Part shown: positions 1 through 5,246 of the stretch, piece by piece | Numbering within the stretch: position 1 is the first letter of the stretch | Layout of the letters: each line of letters begins with the position of its first letter | Assembly (NCBI GenBank): GCA_040758525.1 | Contig: JBFLVQ010000632.1 | Span: 1 to 5,658 of the forward strand | Length of the DNA: 5,658 nt | Reading direction: 5' to 3' | Origin: JBFLVQ01 sp040758525 | Lineage (GTDB): Bacteria; Acidobacteriota; Blastocatellia; Chloracidobacteriales; JADJPF01 | Position numbers and translations under genes: made by a program | The notes under the pieces: generated by a model | What the model was told of the DNA's origin: nothing | Databases searched by the model: none | Seen by the model: only the letters and a program-made list of their open reading frames with translations

Positions 1-152
1 ATTTCCCGCCAGATCGGTATATTTCAAGTTGAGTTTAAGTTCGTTGGTTTTTGTACCATTACTATTACCACCCTATTAGCACCTTAATACCATTACTAAA
101 GGTGTGGGTGGGGTATGGGGTATGAGGTATGGGTTACAGGCTAGGGGCTATG
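1..152. other. Gene-poor left edge with G-rich degenerate heptamer tract
   Basis: No supportable gene is seen here. Frame 1 on the plus strand is open only from the window edge to a TAA at 85-87, too short to call. Positions 101-154 are strongly G-rich, with runs of three or more G at 106-108, 110-113, 117-120, 131-133, 144-147 and 152-154. These lie inside a degenerate 7-mer resembling GGGGTAT / GGGCTAT. The tract abuts the first copy of the 89-bp direct repeat. The many G-runs could allow a non-canonical G-quadruplex, but one loop would be about 10 nt, longer than the usual limit. A separate short motif, ACCATTACTA, occurs at 55-64 and again at 89-98. Confidence 0.5.
37..66 (-). repeat. Dispersed 30-bp motif, copy 1
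   Basis: Read on the minus strand, this block matches 451-480 (plus strand) at 25 of 30 positions and the minus-strand reading of 647-676 also at 25 of 30. The shared core is GTACAAAAACCAACGAACTT and near variants. The 12-base part ACCATTACTATT (55-66) recurs exactly at 2757-2768. Function unknown. Confidence 0.65.
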
Positions 153-241
153 GGCTATGTCGCTTTTTGTTCTTTTGTTGGGTTGTGCCATTGTTAGAGG
201 GTTGAAATTGTAACTTATTACGTGAATGTGCTGGCTGGTCC
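153..241 (+). repeat. 89-bp direct repeat, copy 1 (left boundary)
   Basis: This block matches 2296-2384 at 88 of 89 positions; the only difference is T232 against A2375. Homology stops sharply on the right: TTTTG follows here, AGAAG follows copy 2. On the left it fades through a one-base indel in CTATGGGCTATG against CTATGGCTATG. The two copies are in the same orientation, 2143 bp apart, and flank the membrane-protein gene. On the minus strand both copies share a short open reading MAQPNKRTKSDIA, but without a ribosome binding site, so it is not called as a gene. It could be a recombination or insertion footprint, or two copies of a dispersed intergenic repeat family. Confidence 0.9.
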
Positions 242-264
242 TTTTGTAATGGGCAAGCAATAAC

Positions 265-327
265 ATCCTACTCAAAGCTGTTGGAATCACACTCAAATTT
301 GTTGGAATCCTACTCAAAGCTGTGGAA
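265..327. repeat. 21-bp tandem repeat, three units
   Basis: Units are 265-285, 286-306 and 307 to about 327, with consensus near ATCCTACTCAAAGCTGTTGG. Unit 2 matches unit 1 at 17 of 21 positions; unit 3 matches the first 16 bases of unit 1 exactly, then loses one base. The 21-bp period equals about two helical turns and seven codons. On the minus strand it reads as a seven-residue repeat of the type IPTALSR / IPTNLSV within a short open frame, but no ribosome binding site supports translation. Iteron-like protein-binding sites are possible, but three units are too few to claim this. Confidence 0.7.
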
Positions 328-450
328 ATTACTGAGCTAAGTCCTTTCTTAATAATAACGGTCAAAAAGAAGAACAATAATAAAGAGACTTTTTCTACCC
401 TTACATTGCTCTGGCTGATGGATTATTTTTCACCTCGGGGATCCAACAGT

Positions 451-480
451 ATCAGTAAAGGTCCAAAAAACAACGAACTT
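451..480 (+). repeat. Dispersed 30-bp motif, copy 2 (inverted)
   Basis: This copy has core GGTCCAAAAAACAACGAACT and lies in the opposite orientation to the copies at 37-66 and 647-676. It therefore forms imperfect inverted pairs with each: one pair brackets the first 89-bp repeat, the other brackets 481-646. The pairing could give a long-range stem in RNA or mark ends of a decayed element. No terminal transposase signature was seen. Confidence 0.65.
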
Positions 481-646
481 CAAAAACTGTGAGGTTGAGC
501 CTGTAAAAAATGGTCAAGAAACTCAACTTTCAAAGGAATTACTGGACTTTGATATCTTTACCAGATTTCTTTACTGCTAAACCCTTTAGAATCGGCTAAT
601 GGCGATAAACATCTTGAAGTAAAGAAAATCTTCGTTTTCCTAACTC

Positions 647-676
647 AAGATCGTTGTTTTTTGTTCCGTTACTATC
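647..676 (-). repeat. Dispersed 30-bp motif, copy 3, upstream of membrane-protein gene
   Basis: Read on the minus strand, it matches the copy at 37-66 at 25 of 30 positions. It ends 55 bases before the ATG at 732, a place where a promoter or operator would lie. On position alone it could be regulatory, but the other two copies in this leader do not sit in front of obvious genes. Confidence 0.6.
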
Positions 677-719
677 GAATGGCCTACACAATCTCTGCTT
701 TCTTTCAATTCTAACATGT

Positions 720-726
720 AAGGAGA
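720..726 (+). promoter_or_regulatory. Shine-Dalgarno sequence for the membrane-protein gene
   Basis: AAGGAGA lies about six bases before the ATG at 732, an excellent bacterial ribosome binding site. It decides the start: the same frame is open back to a TTG at 654, but the 26 extra codons would carry the Shine-Dalgarno inside them and have no site of their own. Confidence 0.85.
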
Positions 727-731
727 ATACA

Positions 732-2138
732 ATGAGCACACCAACCTTCGCACTTAGCAGTTCGGCGGCAGTAACTCCATTATCAAATAACTTTTCGGCC
801 GACGCTGTAATTCAAAGCGTCTTAACTGCTGCCCAAGGTGGTCCAGCAACATCGAGTTATTTTGATACAATAAATATTTTTTCCTCATTATTTGGACAGT
901 TACAATCACAAGGACCAAGTGGATGGGAGTCTGCTACCGATGTGAATGGATTGCCAATTTACTATGTAAAACAAGAGGATGAACAAGGTAATAACTATTA
1001 TGTTGCTTTGCAATGCAATATAACTGTTGACTCTGGAAATTTAAATGTTAACTCTAGCACACAAACTATAAATGGCGTCACCTACAATGGAATTGGCGCT
1101 GTTACACTGACAACAGGTTACAACGCTACCGATTTGTCGCAAATCTCATGGTGGCTTGGGCTTGCAGTTGGTAGTACTGTCGTTTTAACAGCTCTTCTTT
1201 CAGGATTATCCCAATTAATTAACTCTACAGCTAATAACCTTGCTGCTCAGATTGCAAATTTTGACAATGATTTTTTCAATGGTGGCGATGATGATGGTTA
1301 TGATACAGAAGAAGATATCAGCACTGCCGAATCGGATGCATCTACCGCAATTTCTGAAGAAGCAGACGTAGTTATCGCGGAAAGTAGTATTGGGCTATCA
1401 TTTATTGGCATAGGCATCGCCATTGCCATCGCTTTTATAATGCTGAGCTTTTTTCTCCACGCCACTTATCAACGGGTACGACTTTGGAATCTTACCCGCT
1501 ATAACGCCATATGGAGTTTATGGTTTGACGAGGGAATTCTTGTTACTGGCCCTGTGACATTCAATTCAGACGGGTCCATTGCGTCATATATGCCGTTTGC
1601 ACCAGTGTGCAATGGCTCGCCAGTTCCTGGAGCACTTCCTATAAATCAAGCTGTATACGGAGATATGTACTTTACCAGCAATTCTGAACTTCATGGCCTT
1701 GGTTATGCCATGCAAATTCAGTTGTTAGATCCAGCCGACAGCAGCATTGTTTATACATGCACACTTATGTTTGATATTCCTTATATTGGTAATAATTCCA
1801 CATCCGTGACTTTTGATACAGTCACTGACCTTAGCAGCTATTACACCCAACAGGAAGGAGTAAATCAAGTTTATACGGTTCAAGCTTCTTCTTCTGATAA
1901 TCTTATTACCTGCACCACAACGTATGACATTCTTGACGGTGAGCAACCGCTTCCACCTCCCTTCGGTGGTAACGGCACTAATGAAGGCTATTTTTATCAA
2001 TCGGTGATTCTGCTATACGAAACAGACCTGAATCCCGATAACATTTGTTCGTGCAACCAATCGATATCCAATATAGCCCGTGTTCCGCAATACTCCATCC
2101 GGGGCTATCGGCGGAAATCCAGCCTGCGTAAGGCATAA
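732..2138 (+). CDS. Two-pass membrane protein with acidic inter-helix segment and beta-rich C-terminus, family unrecognised
   Basis: Encodes 468 residues; I do not recognise the family. There is no N-terminal signal peptide. Residues 1-135 are soluble, rich in Ser, Thr, Asn and Gly. A hydrophobic segment at about 140-163 (WWLGLAVGSTVVLTALLSGL) is followed by a strongly acidic stretch at 178-212 (GGDDDGYDTEED and similar). A second, very hydrophobic segment at about 219-242 (GIGIAIAIAFIMLSFF) is followed by YQRVRLWNLTR, whose positive charge suggests a cytoplasmic side. Residues 260-432 alternate like beta strands with aromatic edges, and the tail (457-468) is basic. Cysteines are at 95, 293, 343, 394, 439 and 441. 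Two helices separated by a charged linker, plus a beta domain, recall membrane-inserting toxins or effectors in outline only; a surface or structural protein is equally possible. The gene is visibly more AT-rich than the ATPase gene and lies between 89-bp direct repeats, which suggests transfer. Confidence is high that it is a gene, low on function. Confidence 0.85.
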   Translation: MSTPTFALSSSAAVTPLSNNFSADAVIQSVLTAAQGGPATSSYFDTINIFSSLFGQLQSQGPSGWESATDVNGLPIYYVKQEDEQGNNYYVALQCNITVDSGNLNVNSSTQTINGVTYNGIGAVTLTTGYNATDLSQISWWLGLAVGSTVVLTALLSGLSQLINSTANNLAAQIANFDNDFFNGGDDDGYDTEEDISTAESDASTAISEEADVVIAESSIGLSFIGIGIAIAIAFIMLSFFLHATYQRVRLWNLTRYNAIWSLWFDEGILVTGPVTFNSDGSIASYMPFAPVCNGSPVPGALPINQAVYGDMYFTSNSELHGLGYAMQIQLLDPADSSIVYTCTLMFDIPYIGNNSTSVTFDTVTDLSSYYTQQEGVNQVYTVQASSSDNLITCTTTYDILDGEQPLPPPFGGNGTNEGYFYQSVILLYETDLNPDNICSCNQSISNIARVPQYSIRGYRRKSSLRKA

Positions 2139-2190
2139 TCCGGGTACAGCCGAGATAACGGTTTATGTAGAGCACGGCATAATCTGGTAC
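2132..2190 (+). repeat. Short direct repeat at the 3' end of the membrane-protein gene
   Basis: GGCATAATCCGGGTAC at 2132-2147 is repeated as GGCATAATCTGGTAC at 2176-2190, one base shorter, with a period of about 44. The first copy overlaps the TAA stop codon (2136-2138). It may be a small local duplication that created or moved the present stop, which would fit the atypical basic C-terminal tail of the protein. This is weak evidence on its own. Confidence 0.45.
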
Positions 2191-2225
2191 TCGACATAAA
2201 CGTATAATTTTTAGGACACAGAGCC

Positions 2226-2284
2226 TAGCGTCCTTCGTGGTTCTAGATTTGTTATCTAAAATAGAGCGTCCACGAAGGACGCTA
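2226..2284. repeat. 15-bp perfect inverted repeat with alternative hairpin
   Basis: TAGCGTCCTTCGTGG (2226-2240) is the exact reverse complement of CCACGAAGGACGCTA (2270-2284), with a 29-base centre. Inside the centre, TAGAT (2244-2248) pairs with ATCTA (2254-2258). The right arm can also fold alone: AGCGTCC (2265-2271) pairs with GGACGCT (2277-2283) around loop ACGAA. It lies 87 bases after the upstream stop codon and 11 bases before the second 89-bp repeat. No T-run follows on either strand, so it is not a standard intrinsic terminator. It may be a REP/MITE-like element, a factor-dependent 3' end structure, or a protein-binding site. Confidence 0.75.
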
Positions 2285-2295
2285 TTTACCCCTAT

Positions 2296-2384
2296 GGCTA
2301 TGTCGCTTTTTGTTCTTTTGTTGGGTTGTGCCATTGTTAGAGGGTTGAAATTGTAACTTATTACGTGAATGTGCAGGCTGGTCC
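2296..2384 (+). repeat. 89-bp direct repeat, copy 2 (right boundary)
   Basis: Partner of 153-241, same orientation, one mismatch (A2375). It ends 40 bases short of the minus-strand stop codon of the small acidic protein. If the two copies recombined, 2143 bp carrying the membrane-protein gene would be lost, leaving one copy joined to sequence from 2385. The near-perfect identity in non-coding DNA points to a recent event or to active homogenisation. Confidence 0.9.
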
Positions 2385-2424
2385 AGAAGAGAATATGTGG
2401 AGGGAATCTAAATACCCCACAAAG

Positions 2425-2727
2425 TTAAGGGGCATCTCTTTCGGCGATAATCCATGGAGTAATAGTGTTCTTAAAGGAGTCTGCACCGTTGATAGATTGC
2501 ATTTGGCGTTCTATATCTTGATCCATTTTTTTCATAATCTGCCACCTAACCGTTTCAGCTTCCCACTCAAGATCAAAATAGGCGGCATCCTTAGAACTAC
2601 CATCTAGTTTAGGTACTGTTACTTCGGTGATAAGTGCATCTACAAAAGCACTTCTGCTTGTTTTCTCTTGTGGCTCAACGGAAATATCAAAGTTGCCATT
2701 GTTTGATGAGATGTTATTGATAGGCAT
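2425..2727 (-). CDS. Small acidic hypothetical protein (100 aa)
   Basis: A complete 100-residue frame starts at ATG (2727) with GAGAGG (2740-2735) seven bases upstream, a good ribosome binding site. The family is not recognised. It is acidic (17 Asp+Glu against 10 Lys+Arg by my count), has no cysteine, membrane segment or signal peptide, and carries tryptophans at 55, 62 and 92. Residues 1-25 are polar and probably disordered; 46-80 (around FDLEWEAETVRWQIMKKMDQ) look like one amphipathic helix. It is transcribed away from the ATPase gene with 296 bases between the two starts, so the pair may share control. An accessory, immunity or regulatory role is possible but nothing in the sequence shows it. 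The overlapping plus-strand frames lack ribosome binding sites and are treated as shadows. Confidence 0.7.
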   Translation of the reverse strand: MPINNISSNNGNFDISVEPQEKTSRSAFVDALITEVTVPKLDGSSKDAAYFDLEWEAETVRWQIMKKMDQDIERQMQSINGADSFKNTITPWIIAERDAP

Positions 2728-2801
2728 TATCTTACCTCTCTTATCGTTACTTTCAAACCATTACTATTATCTGCTGGTAGTAATAAAAAGTTTCCTCTCA
2801 C
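2727..2801 (-). CDS. Possible 24-codon leader peptide coupled to the small acidic gene
   Basis: A GTG-started minus-strand frame of 24 codons (reads approximately RGNFLLLPADNSNGLKVTIR then EVR) ends in TAA. The last A of that stop is the first base of the next ATG (TAATG), the arrangement typical of translational coupling. The Shine-Dalgarno of the downstream gene lies inside it. No ribosome binding site precedes the GTG, and a frame this short can arise by chance. It could instead be the surviving 3' end of an eroded upstream gene: an in-frame stop directly precedes the GTG. Confidence 0.25.
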   Translation of the reverse strand: MRGNFLLLPADNSNGLKVTIREVR

Positions 2802-3023
2802 TTAACTACTACTAATCTTCCTCAATTATTTGTGAGCCGTTTTCTGCTCTTTTACGCCTAGATCTATAGAGGCTAGTTATTAGGTTAGTGAGAAGGTCTG
2901 GTAGCCAAGTTAATCAAGGTAACTAGCCTATCTGTATTTCTACCACTGTAATCTCACGACTAGATTATCAATGGTGGTTTGATAAGCTGGTGTATCAGTA
3001 AAGTAGAGGGTAGAGTCAACGCT
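2728..3023. promoter_or_regulatory. Divergent intergenic control region with two dyads
   Basis: This spacer separates the starts of the divergent small acidic gene and ATPase gene, so promoters for both should lie here. AGGCTAGTTA (2870-2879) is perfectly inverted as TAACTAGCCT (2920-2929) across 40 bases. TTATCAA (2965-2971) is inverted as TTGATAA (2979-2985) across 7 bases, 38 bases before the ATPase ATG, a size and place typical of a repressor operator. ACCATTACTATT (2757-2768) repeats a 12-mer seen at 55-66. I could not choose confident -35/-10 boxes. Confidence 0.4.
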
Positions 3024-5246
3024 ATGGATGAGAAGCGCAAGCAAGAAGAGCAGCCTTCGGCAAGTGGTAATAGTACTCAAGCGGTGCCGTCACCAACAGG
3101 GACAACGACAGGAGCAACCTTTAATACCCATGTGTCCGGTGGAAATATTGGTACTATAGCTAACATCGCCCATGCTGACACAGTGATCTTTCAGCAAGCA
3201 GCTTCTTCCTTTTCTGCCACTTCCCTACACCAGCTACCTTCACCCCCTGTTGACTTCACTGGCCGCCAAGATGAGATTGATGAGTTGTTAGGTAAAATGG
3301 AACGAGGTGTTGAGCAAGGTGGCGTGACGATATCGGGGTTAAGGGGGATGGGGGGAATAGGGAAAACTGCGCTTGCGCTAGTGCTTAGTAGGACGTTAAA
3401 AACTAAATATCCCGATGCTCAATTCTACCTGGATTTGAAGGGTGCAGCAGAACAACAACCATTATCACCAATGCAGATCATGCAGCACGTTATTAGTAGC
3501 TTCCATCCTGAGATGAAATTGCCTGATGATATGGATAGGTTGAGTGGGTTGTATCACTCTGTGTTAGATGGTAAGCGAGCATTGCTGGTAATGGATAATG
3601 CCAGGGATGATAAGCAGGTGAGACCGTTATTGCCACCTGATGGTTGTGTGATGATTGTTACCTCACGCCAGCATTTCAATCTACCGGGATTGTTCGTTAA
3701 AGATCTTGATACCTTGTCAGTGGATGATGCGTGTGGTTTGTTATTGAAGATAGCGCCAAGGATTGGTGGGCAGGCTGATGAGATGGCTAGGTTGTGTTGG
3801 TATTTGCCATTGGCACTGAGATTGGCTGCCGATCTGCTAGCTAAGCGTACCAATTTCACCATTGAGGAATACCTGAGAAGGTTGGCCAAAGAACAAGAAC
3901 GTCTCAAGCTTGTCGATGCCTCTATTAGCTTAAGCTACCAATTGCTCAGTGAGGAATTACAAGAGCACTGGCGTATGCTGGCCGTGTTCCCTGATACTTT
4001 TGATTTGAAGGCAGCAATGGCTGTATGGGCAATGGAAGAAGATGGCGCACTGGATAGGCTTAGTGAGTTGATGGATTATAGCTTGGTGTTGTTTGATCAA
4101 GTGGGTGGTAGGTACAGGTTGCACGACCTGGTGAGATTATTTGCTGATGCGAAGTTGGGGGATGATGAGAGGTATGAGGCGCAAGGAAGGCATAGTGAGT
4201 ATTATTGTGGTGTATTGAGAGAAGCTAAAGAATTATACAAGAAAGGCAATGACAACGTGCTAGCTGGTCTCAAGCTCTTTGATACCGAGCGGGTGAATAT
4301 TGAGGCAGGGCAGAAATGGGCAGCGGGGAATGCTGAGAAGGATGAACGGGCGGCTGGGTTGTGTTGTGATTATCCTGATGCTGGTGTGTATGTGCTCAGC
4401 TTACGCTTACACCCACGTGAACGGATCGACTGGATGGAAGCAGCATTGACAGCAGCGAAGAAATTGGGGCGGCGGGATGCGGAAGGTGTGCATCTTGGTA
4501 ATCTTGGCACTGCCTACGCAGATCTAGGCAAATATCGTAATGCCATTGAGTATTACCAACAAGCGCTTATTGTTAGCCGTGAGATTGGTGACCGTAGGGG
4601 TGAAGGTCAAGACTTAGGTAGCCTGGGCATTGCCTACCGCAATCTAGGTGAATATCGTAAAGCCATTGAGTATTGCCAACAAGCGCTCTTTATTAGCCGT
4701 GAAATTGGTGATAGACGTGCTGAAGGTGGTATCTTAGGTAGCCTAGGCAATGCTTACTACAGTCTAGGTGAGTATCGTAAAGCCATTGAGTATTATGAGC
4801 AATGTCTCACCATTGCCCGTGAGATTGGTGACCGTAGAGGTGAAGGTAATGCATTAACCAGCATGGGCAATGCCTATGCCGACTTAGGCGATACTCACAA
4901 GGCCATCAGCTATTATGAGCAAGCATTGGTTATTCATCGTGAGATTGGCGATAGAATGGGTGAAGGGATTGTTCTTGGTAACCTTGGTATCCGCTATAAG
5001 GAATTAGGTGATCTACAAAAGGCCATCGACTATTACCAGCAAGCATTAGCTATTAAGCGTGAAATTGGCGACGTTTCTGAACAAGGTTATACCCTCCACA
5101 ACCTCGCCGACGAAGTACACACCCTTGGCCAACGCTCTCAAGCCATCGCCTGTGCTGAAGAATCATTAACGATCTTAGAGCAAATTGAAAGCCCTAGAAC
5201 TGAAGAAGCTCGCACCTTTCTTGCCCGCCTTCGCTCTCAGCAATAA
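3024..5246 (+). CDS. STAND-class NB-ARC ATPase with C-terminal TPR repeats
   Basis: This 740-residue protein has the layout of a bacterial STAND switch: ligand sensing by TPRs, nucleotide-dependent opening and oligomerisation in the NB-ARC core (family knowledge). Residues 1-70 are polar and contain HVSGGNIGTIANIAHADTV (36-54), resembling the glycine-rich motif that precedes NB-ARC in many bacterial homologues; no TIR, nuclease, protease or CHAT domain is present. The core starts at VDFTGR (76-81). Walker A is GMGGIGKT (108-115), Walker B LLVMD (187-191), the sensor-like arginine is in VTSR (212-215), the GLPL-like motif is YLPLA (260-264), and the MHD-like motif is LHD (366-368) in a winged-helix region of about 300-375. 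TPRs with an exact 40-residue period fill 491-690, with degenerate flanks. ATG 3024 is chosen over the in-frame TTG at 2979 because AGAG (3012-3015) and AGAGGG (3005-3010) precede it; both are weak sites. All key motifs are intact, so it is probably an active ATPase. Its job could be defence, regulation or signalling. Confidence 0.92.
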   Translation: MDEKRKQEEQPSASGNSTQAVPSPTGTTTGATFNTHVSGGNIGTIANIAHADTVIFQQAASSFSATSLHQLPSPPVDFTGRQDEIDELLGKMERGVEQGGVTISGLRGMGGIGKTALALVLSRTLKTKYPDAQFYLDLKGAAEQQPLSPMQIMQHVISSFHPEMKLPDDMDRLSGLYHSVLDGKRALLVMDNARDDKQVRPLLPPDGCVMIVTSRQHFNLPGLFVKDLDTLSVDDACGLLLKIAPRIGGQADEMARLCWYLPLALRLAADLLAKRTNFTIEEYLRRLAKEQERLKLVDASISLSYQLLSEELQEHWRMLAVFPDTFDLKAAMAVWAMEEDGALDRLSELMDYSLVLFDQVGGRYRLHDLVRLFADAKLGDDERYEAQGRHSEYYCGVLREAKELYKKGNDNVLAGLKLFDTERVNIEAGQKWAAGNAEKDERAAGLCCDYPDAGVYVLSLRLHPRERIDWMEAALTAAKKLGRRDAEGVHLGNLGTAYADLGKYRNAIEYYQQALIVSREIGDRRGEGQDLGSLGIAYRNLGEYRKAIEYCQQALFISREIGDRRAEGGILGSLGNAYYSLGEYRKAIEYYEQCLTIAREIGDRRGEGNALTSMGNAYADLGDTHKAISYYEQALVIHREIGDRMGEGIVLGNLGIRYKELGDLQKAIDYYQQALAIKREIGDVSEQGYTLHNLADEVHTLGQRSQAIACAEESLTILEQIESPRTEEARTFLARLRSQQ
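4494..5093 (+). repeat. Five 120-bp repeats encoding 40-residue TPRs
   Basis: Codons 491-690 consist of five consecutive units of exactly 40 codons (starts at residues 491, 531, 571, 611, 651). Each follows the pattern LGxLGxAYxxLGxYxKAIxY, then a second helix ending IGDRRGEG. A degenerate unit follows at 691-730 and a half unit precedes (about 468-490). Adjacent units are very similar at DNA level, including shared wobble positions, which suggests recent internal duplication or gene conversion and a repeat number that may vary between strains. The fifth unit replaces RRGEG by VSEQG. Confidence 0.9.

Larger units (their letters stand above)
242..731. other. Long intergenic stretch upstream of the membrane-protein gene
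   Basis: No gene with a start and ribosome binding site is seen on either strand over these 490 bases. It holds a 21-bp tandem repeat (265-327) and two copies of the dispersed 30-bp motif (451-480 plus, 647-676 minus). A start-less plus-strand open frame at 419-580 has normal-looking protein composition and may be a gene remnant. A tiny ATG frame of 11 codons (679-714) ends just before the Shine-Dalgarno of the next gene and is probably chance. No convincing -35/-10 promoter pair could be picked by eye. Confidence 0.5.

Noticed and set aside
1..87. C-terminal end of an upstream plus-strand gene, frame 1 open to the TAA at 85-87
   Set aside because: Only 28 codons and overlapping a dispersed repeat copy; chance is the simpler explanation.
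141..377. Minus-strand frame through copy 1 of the direct repeat and the 21-bp repeats
   Set aside because: No ribosome binding site and its sequence is made of repeat DNA; kept only as a note on the heptapeptide reading.
679..714. 11-codon leader peptide in front of the membrane-protein gene
   Set aside because: Very short, no ribosome binding site, no attenuator structure or codon bias pointing to regulation.
654..731. TTG start giving a 26-residue N-terminal extension, partly hydrophobic, on the membrane protein
   Set aside because: No ribosome binding site before the TTG, whereas AAGGAGA lies correctly in front of the ATG at 732. The extension also contains the dispersed repeat and resembles non-coding DNA.
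1725..2000. Minus-strand open frame inside the membrane-protein gene
   Set aside because: Shadow of the real gene, lies wholly inside it, no supporting ribosome binding site.
2226..2290. Rho-independent terminator for the membrane-protein gene
   Set aside because: A strong inverted repeat is present but no T-run follows on either strand, and the loop of the full palindrome is long.
1978..2334. Minus-strand frame beginning MAQPNKRTKSDIA within the 89-bp repeat and running back into the membrane-protein gene
   Set aside because: No Shine-Dalgarno, crosses the palindrome and overlaps a well-supported gene antisense. The same start in copy 1 ends after three further codons.
2365..2815. Two plus-strand frames (2365-2607 and 2627-2815) opposite the small acidic gene
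   Set aside because: They lack ribosome binding sites; the minus-strand gene has a good one and a more protein-like composition.
3554..3907. Minus-strand frame of 117 codons inside the ATPase gene
   Set aside because: Antisense shadow of the NB-ARC core, whose plus-strand motifs are intact.
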